Origin: S5-A14a sp022766365
GTDB lineage: Bacteria; Bacillota; Clostridia; Peptostreptococcales; Anaerovoracaceae
Assembly (NCBI GenBank): GCA_050313295.1
Contig: JBNPLD010000006.1
DNA length: 64,000 nucleotides
Direction: 5' to 3' (one strand)
Below the pieces are notes generated by a model. It searched no databases, was not told where the DNA came from, and worked only from the letters and a program-made list of their open reading frames with translations. Of this stretch, positions 24,500 through 33,554 are shown piece by piece (positions within the stretch are counted from its first letter, which is position 1; each line of letters starts with the position of its first letter). Made by a program: the position numbers and the translations under genes.

Positions 24500-25333
24500 T
24501 TACTTATTCTTTCTTGGCGGAATTCCAAGGATTTCTCTCGCTTCGTCCGGTGTAGCGATTTCTCTGCCCAAAATCTTAGCAAGTTCCACTGCCTTAGCTA
24601 CAAGCTGTCCGTTTGATTCAGCAAGAACACCTTTCTCTATATATAGATGATCCTCGAAACCTACACGAACGTGTCCGCCCATAGCGATTGTTGCTGCTGC
24701 AATCGGCCAGCAGTTTCTTCCAAGACCCGTAGCTGTCCAAGTACATCCCGGAGGAAGAGAACCTACCATGAAAACAAGATCTCTGATAGTAGCCGTCATT
24801 GTAACACCTAAAACAAAGTCAAAGTGCATTGGGTCTTTGATGAAGCCCTTCTTGTGGAATTTAAGAGCAGTATCTATCATTCCCTTTTCAAAAACTTCAA
24901 GCTCAGGCTTGATACCCTTCTCGTTCATGATTTTGGCAAAGTTTACGATTGTGTCATCTGTGTTTACAAAAATCTCGTCACCGCCGAAGTTGCACGTACC
25001 GCAATCAAGAGTTGCAAACTCAGGTGTAGGCACTACATCTGTAGAAGCAAGCCTCTCAAGGTCAGTCATCCCTACAGCTCCACCTGTTGAAGGTTGGATA
25101 ATTACATCAGGACACTCCTTGTAAATAGCATCCATACATTCCTGGAATCTCTCTGTAGCCTGAGTCGGTGTACCGTCATCCCATCTTACATGAAGGTGAA
25201 TTACAGCAGCACCTGCATCGTAGGCTGACTTCGCTTCCCTAACTATCTCCTCAACAGTGTAAGGCACTGCAGGGTTCTGTTCCTTAGTAACCTCTGCTCC
25301 ACAAATACATGAACTGATAATTAACTTTTCCAT
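24500..25333 (-). CDS. kce: 3-keto-5-aminohexanoate cleavage enzyme (Kce/BKACE family)
   Basis: A 277-aa TIM-barrel enzyme of the BKACE family. Metal-binding histidines are in AAVIHLHVR (about H46 and H48), the conserved glutamate is in VRVGFEDHLY (near 230), and PSTGG lies at about 80. Kce condenses 3-keto-5-aminohexanoate with acetyl-CoA to give acetoacetate and 3-aminobutyryl-CoA in lysine fermentation. The wider BKACE family acts on several beta-keto acids, so the exact substrate is inferred. It has its own near-consensus promoter and sits in the slot normally held by yvcK between rapZ and whiA. AAGGAG precedes the ATG. Confidence 0.8.
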   Translation of the reverse strand: MEKLIISSCICGAEVTKEQNPAVPYTVEEIVREAKSAYDAGAAVIHLHVRWDDGTPTQATERFQECMDAIYKECPDVIIQPSTGGAVGMTDLERLASTDVVPTPEFATLDCGTCNFGGDEIFVNTDDTIVNFAKIMNEKGIKPELEVFEKGMIDTALKFHKKGFIKDPMHFDFVLGVTMTATIRDLVFMVGSLPPGCTWTATGLGRNCWPIAAATIAMGGHVRVGFEDHLYIEKGVLAESNGQLVAKAVELAKILGREIATPDEAREILGIPPRKNK

Positions 25334-25367
25334 ATCTTCTCCTTATTTTTAAGTAAATATTTCTCCA

Positions 25368-25383
25368 CCCTGCTTTATCAGGG
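25368..25383 (-). other. Hairpin in the kce leader
   Basis: A 5-bp stem CCCTG / CAGGG with a six-base loop in the ~60-nt leader of the kce transcript. It has no U-run and is small; a role in translation control is possible but unproven. Confidence 0.3.
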
Positions 25384-25403
25384 AGTATATCAAGATAGTT
25401 ATT

Positions 25404-25432
25404 ATTGTATCATTTTTAATGCTTTTATTCAA
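25404..25432 (-). promoter_or_regulatory. kce promoter
   Basis: Minus-strand TTGAAT (25427-25432) and TACAAT (25404-25409) with a 17-bp spacer, about 70 bp upstream of kce. This shows kce can be transcribed separately from rapZ. Confidence 0.75.
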
Positions 25433-25531
25433 GTGGTGTGGTAGTATCCACCGGCGAAATAGCAAACCGTGTTGCCGAACCGGTACTGACAAATGCATAT
25501 GTCCCTGACAATGGGAATGGGGTTATGTCTG

Positions 25532-26392
25532 TCATTTTATATCCCTGTGCATCACTGTCACCTGAAAGCCTGCCTTCTTGAACCTCTCACCCAAAGTTTC
25601 CGCCATCACCACCGATCTGTGCTGTCCACCGGTACAACCGAATGCTATGTTAAGGTGATTCTTCCCTTCCTTCTCATAATATGGAACAATCCCCTTTACA
25701 AGAGCAAATAAATCCTCTGCAAAGTCTCTGGTGACTTGATGTTTGAGCACATAACGCTGCACTTTTTTGTTTTTCCCTGTTAGTTTCTTCAGACTGGCAA
25801 CATAAAAAGGATTAGGAATAAACCGCACATCCAAAATCATATCTGCAGCCTCGGGCAAGCCTCTCTTGTAACCGAAAGATTGAACATTGACTGTAAACGG
25901 AACATTGGGGACTTCATCTTTAAAGGCCTTATCAAGCATCTGATTCAACTGAGCAACCCTTAGCCCTGTCGTATCAAGAACATAGTCGGACATCTTTCTG
26001 ATTCCCGATAGAAGTTCTCTTTCCTTTTGGATCACAGTAGCGTCTGCTACTCCCATATAGAGGGGATGATTGCGCCTTGTTTCGTTATATCTTCTCATAA
26101 GCACCTTGTCGCTAGCCTCAACAAACAAGATTTTCAGATCAACCCCATTATCTTTTTTTAATTTTTCGAGGGCTGTCGCAAGATCCTCAAAGAATTCTCC
26201 GCCACGGACATCAATGATTATCGTAACTTTATCGATATGATGTGAACTTCTTGATAGCTCAAGAAAATTCTCAATCAGAGAAGGTGGCATATTGTCTACG
26301 CAATAAAACCCCTTATCTTCAAACCAATCAGCAACTACCGTTTTTCCGGCCCCCGAAAGACCGGTAACCAAGAATACCGATAACTTTTCCAT
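25532..26392 (-). CDS. rapZ: RapZ/YvcJ nucleotide-binding protein
   Basis: A 286-aa protein with Walker A GLSGAGKT (residues 11-18) and the conserved C-terminal signature IAFGCTGGQHRSVVMAETL (about 253-271). YvcJ of Bacillus binds and hydrolyses GTP/ATP; E. coli RapZ controls GlmZ/GlmS sRNA turnover. The start is 2 bp after the stop of the PHP gene, so the two are coupled. The order murB-PHP-rapZ is typical of Clostridia. Confidence 0.95.
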   Translation of the reverse strand: MEKLSVFLVTGLSGAGKTVVADWFEDKGFYCVDNMPPSLIENFLELSRSSHHIDKVTIIIDVRGGEFFEDLATALEKLKKDNGVDLKILFVEASDKVLMRRYNETRRNHPLYMGVADATVIQKERELLSGIRKMSDYVLDTTGLRVAQLNQMLDKAFKDEVPNVPFTVNVQSFGYKRGLPEAADMILDVRFIPNPFYVASLKKLTGKNKKVQRYVLKHQVTRDFAEDLFALVKGIVPYYEKEGKNHLNIAFGCTGGQHRSVVMAETLGERFKKAGFQVTVMHRDIK

Positions 26393-26394
26393 TT

Positions 26395-27144
26395 CTACAC
26401 TTCCTCTACATTTACAATACGATTGATACCTATCCCGGCTTCAAAAGCCATATCAAGACCCTCTTTGAAACTCCCCACAAGCTCAGGTCGGTGAGCGTCG
26501 CTGCTGATTACAAAGTTAACATCATATCGGCTGCAAAACACCAGTTCTTCCACAGTTAAATGTCCATGCCACGGATTAATCTCCATCAAAGTGTTGCACT
26601 TTTCACAGGCTGACGCCACCCTTTCAAGGTCAATAGGAGCCTTATCCCCGGGATGGGTTAAAATCATTATTTTGTTTTTTTCTATGGCAGAGACCATCAT
26701 ATCTGTATTCTTCTTCCTGAGAGCCTTTTCAAATGTTTTTCCCATGCCGTGATACCAAAGCCAGTTTGCTGCCATATGGCCTCCCGTAACCCCGAAATGA
26801 TATCCTGCATGGATAAAATCAAATATTTTCTTCTCTTTTTCTGTCACATCAATATTGTTTCCATGGTTGACAATATTTGCTTCAACACTTAGAAATATTG
26901 ATATCTGCGGATATTTTTTATTAAGTTCCTCTATGATTTTTCGCATCACGGGAAAATCCTTACGCTTAACACCGTAAGTCAAATGTCCGGGTCCGTGATC
27001 GGATATGGCAATAGAATCCAGCCCCTTCTCCACAGCTACTTTTACATTATCCTCTATACTTCCTTTTCCATGCGAAAATACAGTATGGGTATGATAATCC
27101 CATATCATTCGGTATCTCTTACCATTTTTTTCGTAAATCTCCAC
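26395..27144 (-). CDS. PHP-domain phosphoesterase
   Basis: A 249-aa protein with the PHP metal-binding pattern: WDYHTHTVFSHGKGS (near residue 15), ISDHGPGH (near 48), LSVEANI (near 85), a histidine region GYHFG/HPGDKAP, and SSDAHRPE near the C-terminus. The family hydrolyses phosphate esters (YcdX or histidinol-phosphatase type); the substrate is unknown. It is conserved between murB and rapZ in Clostridia. The start is a GTG preceded by AGAGGTG. Confidence 0.88.
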   Translation of the reverse strand: MEIYEKNGKRYRMIWDYHTHTVFSHGKGSIEDNVKVAVEKGLDSIAISDHGPGHLTYGVKRKDFPVMRKIIEELNKKYPQISIFLSVEANIVNHGNNIDVTEKEKKIFDFIHAGYHFGVTGGHMAANWLWYHGMGKTFEKALRKKNTDMMVSAIEKNKIMILTHPGDKAPIDLERVASACEKCNTLMEINPWHGHLTVEELVFCSRYDVNFVISSDAHRPELVGSFKEGLDMAFEAGIGINRIVNVEEV

Positions 27145-27187
27145 CTGAGCACACCTCTATCCCTGTAAAACTGAATCTCTCCAAAAA

Positions 27188-28060
27188 TTACAAAATCTCA
27201 TCTATTATTCGAACTTCAGGCTCTAAATCCACACCGAATTTTTCTTTAACAGTCTTTTTCACATGATCTCTCAATGCAATTACATCGGACGCCGTTGCCC
27301 CACCTCTGTTGATTAGGAAACCGCAGTGTTTTTGTGAGACCTGAGCTCCGCCTATTGTATATCCTGCCAGGCCCGCCTCCTGAATCAAAGAGCCTGCATA
27401 GTGTCCGGGAGGTCTTTTGAAAAAACTTCCGCAGCTCGGGTATTCCAACGGCTGCTTACTGTTTCTTCTCTTAGCAAAATCATCCATATCCGCCTTTATA
27501 CTGTCTACGCTCCTCGGCACAAGACCAAGCTCCACTTTCAGAATAATTTCTCCGGTATCCTTAAACCTGCTGTGTCTGTACCCAAGCTGAAGATCGTCTC
27601 CTGAAACCCAACCTGTTCTGCTTCCGTCAGGTGCCATTGCATATACTCTTTTTACAACCTGCTTCATTTCTCCCCCATAGGCACCTGCATTCATAAAAAC
27701 CGCACCCCCGACACTTCCGGGTATACCGCTTAGAGGCTCAAAGCCTCCAAGTCCTGCTCTCATCGCCTCTCGAGCCAATCTGCTCATCAGAACAGCTCCG
27801 AAAGCAGTAATCCTGTCACCTGCGATCTCGATTTTGTCAAATCCGGGACCCAGTTTCACCACCGTACCCCTAAAACCTCCATCTCCAAACAAGGTGTTGC
27901 TGCCATTCCCCAAAACAACATACGGTGTTCCGGAAGTAGTAATCTTCGCCATAATCAATGAAAGTTCATCCTCCGTATCCGCCAGAATCAGTCTGTCGCA
28001 TTCTCCACCGACCTTAAACGATGTATACTCATCCATCTTGCAATTTTCTATTATTTTCAT
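27188..28060 (-). CDS. murB: UDP-N-acetylenolpyruvoylglucosamine reductase
   Basis: A 290-aa MurB: FAD-binding N-terminal region (YTSFKVGGECDRLILADTEDEL, VVLGNGSNTLFGDGGFRGTVV, GFEPLSGIPGSVGGAVFMNAGAYGGEM) and C-terminal catalytic region with YPSCGSFFKRPPGHYAGSLIQEAGL and a final EPEVRIIDE. The serine in SCGSFF is the proton donor of the Gram-positive-type enzyme. It makes UDP-MurNAc for peptidoglycan synthesis. Confidence 0.96.
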   Translation of the reverse strand: MKIIENCKMDEYTSFKVGGECDRLILADTEDELSLIMAKITTSGTPYVVLGNGSNTLFGDGGFRGTVVKLGPGFDKIEIAGDRITAFGAVLMSRLAREAMRAGLGGFEPLSGIPGSVGGAVFMNAGAYGGEMKQVVKRVYAMAPDGSRTGWVSGDDLQLGYRHSRFKDTGEIILKVELGLVPRSVDSIKADMDDFAKRRNSKQPLEYPSCGSFFKRPPGHYAGSLIQEAGLAGYTIGGAQVSQKHCGFLINRGGATASDVIALRDHVKKTVKEKFGVDLEPEVRIIDEIL

Positions 28061-28120
28061 AAAATTTCCCTTTTTAGCTGTAGTAATCAGAATGTTAATT
28101 CCCTGGATTTGGTCTTCAAA

Positions 28121-29356
28121 CTACAAAATCTCATCCCTGTTAATTTTATACTTATCGTAATGTTGATACACCTTAGTATCAGAAGGCATATTCTTTTCCT
28201 CAAGTTTTTGATCAATATGCCTTCGCAGGTAATAGTAAATTATTGCAAAAACCGGAACTCCGAGGACCATTCCGAGGAAACCAAAAAGCCCACCGCCTAT
28301 GATGATTGCAAACATAACCCAAAAGCTTGGCAGTCCCACAGTTCCACCTAAGATTCTCGGCCCGATAACATTGCCGTCGAGCTGCTGAATTACCAAAATC
28401 ATTATTGCAAAATAAAGTGCCTGCATAGGACTTACCGTAAGGATGATAATTACCCCCGGAACAGCACCGATAAACGGTCCGAAAAACGGTATTATATTTG
28501 TAATCCCCACAATCGCACTTACTAATAAAGCATAAGGGAGGCCGATAACATACATCGAAATATACGTCAAAACACCGATTATAGCTGAATCGATAATCTT
28601 ACCATTGATGAACCCGCCAAATGTTTTGTTTGAAAAAGCGAAGAAGTCGAAAATCTTCCCTGCCGTTTCCTCAGAGAATTTCGCAATCACCATCTTCTTT
28701 GACTGAGCAAGGAACAGCTCCTTGCCGTTCAGCAAATACACAGCAACTATAACTGCAACGAGAACATTTAAAATCGTTTTAAAGGTAAAAAGCACACCCT
28801 CCGTGATTTTTTGAAGGTAGATATCCAAACTATCCATAATGCCCTCTTTAGACCAGGTTACAACCTTGCTCTGGAGTTGATCAAGCCCTGCTCTTATGGA
28901 GTCCGCCGCAAATGCCAGTTCTCCTCTTTCGAGCTGGGATTCAAAGATAGTTCTGAGCTTGCTCAGGTTAGCAGGTGCCGACTCTATGATGTTGGTCAAA
29001 CTCTTTATTAATTCGGGAACTATCATCCACAAAACCCCTCCGACGACTGCAAAGAGAAATACAATTGAAACGATGGAGGCAATTACCCTGGCACACCTTA
29101 ATGTGCTGATTTTGGTCTTAAACATGGGTAAACTGTAGTGATATGTGATTCTGACGACAAAATTATATACAGGGCACAGAAGATACGCCAAAACTCCCCC
29201 AAGGAGAAATGGGAACAGTATATTCCCCACCGTATCAATAGCCCCGGATATATCTCCCATATTGGAAATGGCATAGTGAAATGTTATCAATGCCACGCCA
29301 ACCAGGAAAAGAGTAAGCCAAAGCCTGAAATATTTACTTTTGAATTTATTCCTCAC
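28121..29356 (-). CDS. AI-2E family transporter (TqsA/YdiK type)
   Basis: A 411-aa protein with about eight membrane helices in the AI-2E arrangement: two N-terminal helices, a long soluble segment (about 130-205), and a C-terminal cluster with FGPFIGAVPGVIIILTVSP and LGGTVGLPSFWVMFAIIIGGGLFGFLGMVLGVPVFAI. Members export autoinducer-2, or Na+ in Na+/H+-antiporting homologues; the substrate here is unknown. A GTG start overlaps the end of dsdA by 11 bp, with AAGGAG 10 bp upstream, so the pair is translationally coupled. Confidence 0.9.
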   Translation of the reverse strand: MRNKFKSKYFRLWLTLFLVGVALITFHYAISNMGDISGAIDTVGNILFPFLLGGVLAYLLCPVYNFVVRITYHYSLPMFKTKISTLRCARVIASIVSIVFLFAVVGGVLWMIVPELIKSLTNIIESAPANLSKLRTIFESQLERGELAFAADSIRAGLDQLQSKVVTWSKEGIMDSLDIYLQKITEGVLFTFKTILNVLVAVIVAVYLLNGKELFLAQSKKMVIAKFSEETAGKIFDFFAFSNKTFGGFINGKIIDSAIIGVLTYISMYVIGLPYALLVSAIVGITNIIPFFGPFIGAVPGVIIILTVSPMQALYFAIMILVIQQLDGNVIGPRILGGTVGLPSFWVMFAIIIGGGLFGFLGMVLGVPVFAIIYYYLRRHIDQKLEEKNMPSDTKVYQHYDKYKINRDEIL

Positions 29357-30677
29357 CGTTGAAATTCTCCTTATTTTTACCTCTTCTGTAATACTCCTGC
29401 ATTATATCTTCAGGAACTGCACTGCCGCCCGTCGCCCATATAATATGATTTGCCTTGACCTCCTCAAGGCCATCCCAATTCTCAGATATTATTCCTGGTC
29501 CGGGAAAAGCCGCACAAGCCGAAGGTTCCACCCATATGTCCTCAAGCTCAGCAAGGTTTGTAAGATATGGGTACAGCTCTTCATCTTCAACCGTAAAACA
29601 ACCATCTAACATCTCTGCCATAATTGGAGACACAAGAGCTGAAGGTCTCGAAACAGCAAGTCCATCCGCCTCAGTTTTTCCGCTGAGCCCCGCGTCCTGG
29701 GCAGATATTTTCTCATATAATCCCGTCACAAGACCAAGGGTCATGGCAGGCGCCTGAACAGGTTCGGCAAAATATATATGAGCATTGTCTCCAAATTCAT
29801 CTTTTATTCCAAAGGCTATACCCCCCGGAGCGCCTCCAACCCCACATGGTATGTACACAAACAGTGGGGTTGCCTCGGATACCGAGATATCCCGGTCCCT
29901 AAGCTGCTTTGCCAGTCTCCTTCCGGCAACTGCATATCCCAAGAACAGATCCTGTGAGTTTTCATCATCCACAAAGTGACATTTTGGATCAGCCTCTGCC
30001 AGCTTTCGTCCCTCTGCTACGGCTTTCTCATAGTCTCCTGAGTATTCCACAACGTTTACTCCTGCCCTTCTCAAAAGTTCCTTTTTCCAGTCCTTAGCAT
30101 CCTGAGACATATGCACGTCAACCTTAAAACCGAGTTTTGCACTTATTATTCCGATGGACATACCCAGATTTCCCGTCGAACCTACCGCAACACTGTAGCC
30201 GGAAAAGAACTTTTTGAAATCATCATCTGCAAATCTGGAATAGTTGTCACACTTCTTGATAAGACCGGCATCCAGAGCCAACTCCTCAGCATATTTAAGA
30301 ACCTCATAAATTCCGCCCCTTGCTTTCACTGACCCGGAAATGGGTAAATGGCTGTCACACTTAAGGAAAAGATTTCCCTGCACAACCTCTCCTACGGATA
30401 AAAGATAATTCTTCATTTTGTGAATTTCTTTCAAGGGAGATTCTATGATTCCATTGCTGTCCCTTGTTTCCGGAAAAGCCGTTTCTATATACGGTGCAAA
30501 CCTCTCTAGCCTTGCCTCAGCTTCATCGATATCTGTTCTTGTGAAATTAATCTTCTTTTGAGGCAGGTCGTGTACAGCACTGACGATCATCGCCGGATTT
30601 GCCCAAAACACCGGCTTTCCCCTTGCAATTTCGTTCTTTAAAGACTCTGCGGTTTTTGAATTATTTTTTCGTTTCAT
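29346..30677 (-). CDS. dsdA: D-serine ammonia-lyase
   Basis: A 443-aa PLP enzyme of the DsdA family. The PLP lysine lies in ISGSVKARGGIYEV (near residue 115), the phosphate-binding loop is GSTGNLGMSIG (near 165), and VYIPCGVGGAPGG lies near 268. It converts D-serine to pyruvate and ammonia, feeding the PFOR encoded at 37130-40732. I chose ATG 30677 with GGGAGG 11 bp upstream; an in-frame TTG at 30710 lies upstream of that site and is unlikely. Confidence 0.9.
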   Translation of the reverse strand: MKRKNNSKTAESLKNEIARGKPVFWANPAMIVSAVHDLPQKKINFTRTDIDEAEARLERFAPYIETAFPETRDSNGIIESPLKEIHKMKNYLLSVGEVVQGNLFLKCDSHLPISGSVKARGGIYEVLKYAEELALDAGLIKKCDNYSRFADDDFKKFFSGYSVAVGSTGNLGMSIGIISAKLGFKVDVHMSQDAKDWKKELLRRAGVNVVEYSGDYEKAVAEGRKLAEADPKCHFVDDENSQDLFLGYAVAGRRLAKQLRDRDISVSEATPLFVYIPCGVGGAPGGIAFGIKDEFGDNAHIYFAEPVQAPAMTLGLVTGLYEKISAQDAGLSGKTEADGLAVSRPSALVSPIMAEMLDGCFTVEDEELYPYLTNLAELEDIWVEPSACAAFPGPGIISENWDGLEEVKANHIIWATGGSAVPEDIMQEYYRRGKNKENFNGEE

Positions 30678-30937
30678 AAGTAATCGATCCTCCCTTGAGT
30701 CAAATTTCAAGTTATAACAGTTACTTCTTCCGGCTTTGGCAATTGTTTTATAAAAATCCCCATATTAATAAATCTACGCTTAACATTTATAACTAAAATT
30801 CCACAATTAAATTATACCCTATACGTAAATTAAATGAAATAAGTTAAGCAGATTTTGCATAATTTCAAAGACGAATTTTCATCCGGCCTGACTTCTGAGT
30901 TAGTATCCGCAGCAACACTGCAAATAGTTCTTGCAAT

Positions 30938-30954
30938 TTGGCACAAAAAATGCT
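30938..30954 (+). promoter_or_regulatory. Sigma-54 (-24/-12) promoter of a small gene
   Basis: TTGGCAC-N5-ATGCT matches the sigma-54 consensus TTGGCAC-N5-TTGCW with one mismatch and exact GG-to-GC spacing of 12 bp. It lies about 48 bp upstream of the TTG start of the 78-aa gene. Confidence 0.65.
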
Positions 30955-31001
30955 ATTAATACTTATATAACAATATTAAGTTTTTTGTGGAGGATCTAAT
31001 C

Positions 31002-31238
31002 TTGTTTAAAAGATACATAGACAGTGTTATAACCAGTAACATACCAAACAAATCGGCTCTGGACGCCGCATTTCAATTTGCCCTGAGCAAGTTGGGAGAC
31101 AATCCGAACCTTGACGAATGCAATTTGGCAATAATCAAATACTGGATTCTCGTTTTCATTGAAGAGTATAATATTCCTGTGGGAATCCAAGATGTTGACC
31201 GATATATTTACGAAAAGTCGAATAAAAATATCAGATAG
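31002..31238 (+). CDS. Small acidic protein under a sigma-54 promoter, unknown function
   Basis: A 78-aa predominantly helical, acidic protein (FKRYIDSVITSNIPNKSALDAAFQFALSKLG) with no membrane span or metal motif. I do not recognise it. The TTG start at 31002 has GGAGG at good spacing; the in-frame GTG at 30987 overlaps that site and is less likely. It lies 140 bp from the convergent sigma-54 activator gene and has its own -24/-12 promoter, so it is probably part of that regulon. Confidence 0.6.
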   Translation: MFKRYIDSVITSNIPNKSALDAAFQFALSKLGDNPNLDECNLAIIKYWILVFIEEYNIPVGIQDVDRYIYEKSNKNIR

Positions 31239-31338
31239 CTTATGATTCTCCAACTGATTCTCTAACTTCTCATAATGCACTTTTTCAAAAGAACACGCTC
31301 AAGAATATCTTCATGTAATTTCCAGATTCTATCACCAA

Positions 31339-31364
31339 GTGTAATATCATTGTGTAATATCATT
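31339..31364. repeat. Perfect 13-bp tandem duplication
   Basis: GTGTAATATCATT occurs twice head to tail (31339-31351 and 31352-31364) between the small gene and the 3' end of the sigma-54 activator. It is probably a recent slippage duplication; no function is evident. Confidence 0.7.
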
Positions 31365-31381
31365 TCCTATGCACTCGATTC

Positions 31382-33478
31382 CTATAATCCGTGCTTTAGC
31401 TTCTTCCTTGCAAGCGTAGTCTGGGGTAATCCCAAAAGCGCTGCGGCCTTTCTCGTAGATCCCCCCTTTTCCAAGGCAAAAGCAATAACTTCTCTCTCCT
31501 GCAAATCCATAAATTTGTGAAAATCAAATGACGGATTAAAGTCTCCCGGCGTCCTTATGTTTGGTATTCCTCCATTACCACCATCTGTATGAATAAGTTG
31601 GTCGACATCCGTCTTGGTGATAACCTCACCTTTAGTCTTGATAACAAGCCTGTGAACTACATTTTCAAGTTCTCTGACATTTCCCGGCCACGAATGATAG
31701 AAAAGTGCTCTCAGTGCATCATTTTCCATCTCCTTGTGTATAGAATACTTTCTCGACCAGTCAGCAACGAAAGACTCTGCCAGGCAGATGATATCCTCCC
31801 TTCTCTCCCGAAGGGGCGGCACATCTATGGTACAGATATTTAACCTGTAGTATAAATCTTCCCGGAATTCACCCCTCTCTACAAGCTCTTTGAGAGGAAC
31901 GTTATTGGCGACGATAACCCTTACATTCACGGACACCGGCTTACTTCCGCCTACCCTGTAGAATTGGCTCTCCTGAATAACACGAAGAAGCTTTGACTGC
32001 ATGTGTATAGGAAGAGTTCCAATCTCATCCATGAACAAAATACCATTATTTGCCATTTCAAAATAGCCGTGTTTTCCCTCATCTCTGGCTCCGGTAAATG
32101 CACCCTTCTCATATCCGAAAAACTCTGACTCTGCAAGGCTCTCGCTTATCGTTGCACAGTTTATTTTAACGCATGGACCGCTTCTCCTGCTGCTATTCTC
32201 ATGAATCAGCTCCAACACCTTTTCTTTTCCGACTCCGGTCTCTCCCTGAATGATCACATTACAGTCGTATTTTGCGATGTTGAGAACCTCATCAACCATC
32301 TGCTTGGTTCGTAAGCTTTGAAAAACAAAATCTCCCTTGGATCCGGCTCTTCCGATTCCAATCTCTCCGCTATCCTCGCTGTACTCAGGCCATATCCTGT
32401 CCCTTGCCGTCCTCTTCCATAATTTTTCGGCATTCTCCAGCTTAGTTCTCAGCTTCTCTACCAGCTTGAAAGTGAACTCCGGATGTTCTTCCACGTACTG
32501 GTCAAAGACATGCATATGCACTTCCTTCCCCAATCCCTCCGTCGCTACGGCAGCTGTCCAGTAATGATTGCCCGCAGAGGAGAAAAACACATGTCCGTTT
32601 TCTTTAACTATTGAAACTGCAAGACTCTCAGCTCCAAAAATATCGTCAATGACAACTACTTTGTCTACAATACCTTCATATATGTTGTCTAATGGCATCA
32701 TTTCCCCTGCGGCTTCTATGGGTCTCACCAGGTCAACAAAATATACTGCGTCTACAACATCTTCCAACGCCTTAGTTGTAGCCACCTGCTGACCGGCCTG
32801 CTTTGAGTTTTTGTCCATTATCACTGAGATTTCCCCATGAATGTTGTTATCCCTCATAGCTTCCCTCATTGCCTCTGCATAAAGCATAGAAGCAGTCGGA
32901 CTTGTTCCGATTATCATAGCTGTACCGATTTTTTCAGCCTTTGCAATCTTGTATAGTCCATACAAATTCCCGGCTTCGTCAAGGGCAGACAGTATAAACT
33001 CATCCTTGATATCATTGATCGCATGCCTCAGTGGTGTAGTGTCAAAGACGATAGCTCGCCCGGTACATGTTATCTGTCCGAATTGAAAATCAACTGAGTT
33101 AATGCTATCAATCTTCATTGGTATCCCACAAGTTGAACACACACAATAAACCTTCTCACCTACTTTAAAGTTCTCCCGGTTAACATAGTTTTTGCCCATT
33201 TCAAGCATTTTGCCGATAAAAACCCCTCCGGTCTTTGTATACGGGTTCTGGAGCTTTCCTCTTTTGTTGATAATATCTATAATTTTTTCTTTAATCTTAC
33301 TTATATCATAACTGCAACTTGAGCATATCTGATTGAAACTTTCTTTTTCAAACTGGATTTTTTCTACCAGAAGTACAGCTTCCCCATCATGTGGACTTAT
33401 AGTATTGTCAAGCTGCCATGCTGCAACCGGAAGCACTCCCTTGGGGGAGGTTACCCGGGATAATCCGAAATTTTTCAT
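31382..33478 (-). CDS. Sigma-54-dependent activator with 3,5-diaminohexanoate dehydrogenase-like sensor domain
   Basis: A 698-aa regulator. The AAA+ domain (about residues 385-615) has Walker A GETGVGKE (412-419), the sigma-54-contacting GAFTGA (459-464) and Walker B ILFMDE (480-485). A Fis-type HTH closes the protein (about 672-697). Residues 1-345 resemble L-erythro-3,5-diaminohexanoate dehydrogenase (RVTSPKGVLPVAAWQLDN, NKRGKLQNPYTKTGGVFIGK), but the expected glycine-rich NAD loop reads GTSPTAS (191-197), so it may bind ligand without catalysis. Cysteine pairs (C52/C55; C112/C114/C117) could bind metal. It probably activates the divergent transporter gene and perhaps the small gene at 31002 in response to a lysine-fermentation intermediate; the ligand is inferred. 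Confidence 0.85.
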   Translation of the reverse strand: MKNFGLSRVTSPKGVLPVAAWQLDNTISPHDGEAVLLVEKIQFEKESFNQICSSCSYDISKIKEKIIDIINKRGKLQNPYTKTGGVFIGKMLEMGKNYVNRENFKVGEKVYCVCSTCGIPMKIDSINSVDFQFGQITCTGRAIVFDTTPLRHAINDIKDEFILSALDEAGNLYGLYKIAKAEKIGTAMIIGTSPTASMLYAEAMREAMRDNNIHGEISVIMDKNSKQAGQQVATTKALEDVVDAVYFVDLVRPIEAAGEMMPLDNIYEGIVDKVVVIDDIFGAESLAVSIVKENGHVFFSSAGNHYWTAAVATEGLGKEVHMHVFDQYVEEHPEFTFKLVEKLRTKLENAEKLWKRTARDRIWPEYSEDSGEIGIGRAGSKGDFVFQSLRTKQMVDEVLNIAKYDCNVIIQGETGVGKEKVLELIHENSSRRSGPCVKINCATISESLAESEFFGYEKGAFTGARDEGKHGYFEMANNGILFMDEIGTLPIHMQSKLLRVIQESQFYRVGGSKPVSVNVRVIVANNVPLKELVERGEFREDLYYRLNICTIDVPPLRERREDIICLAESFVADWSRKYSIHKEMENDALRALFYHSWPGNVRELENVVHRLVIKTKGEVITKTDVDQLIHTDGGNGGIPNIRTPGDFNPSFDFHKFMDLQEREVIAFALEKGGSTRKAAALLGLPQTTLARKKLKHGL

Positions 33479-33554
33479 CTTTCTCCTTGTCTTTATGTAT
33501 ATTTATTGAATAAACAAATTCCATTCCGACTTTTTCTTATTTTGTCTCAGATAT

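Noticed and set aside
30711..30740. A further sigma-54 promoter at TTTGGCAATTGTTTT upstream of dsdA, and a similar TTTTGGCAATTG at 49950
   Set aside because: The -24 part is partial and the GC at -12 is missing at the correct spacing.
30996..31280. 94-aa minus-strand frame opposite the small sigma-54-driven gene
   Set aside because: No ribosome binding site, and the plus-strand frame has GGAGG and a -24/-12 promoter.
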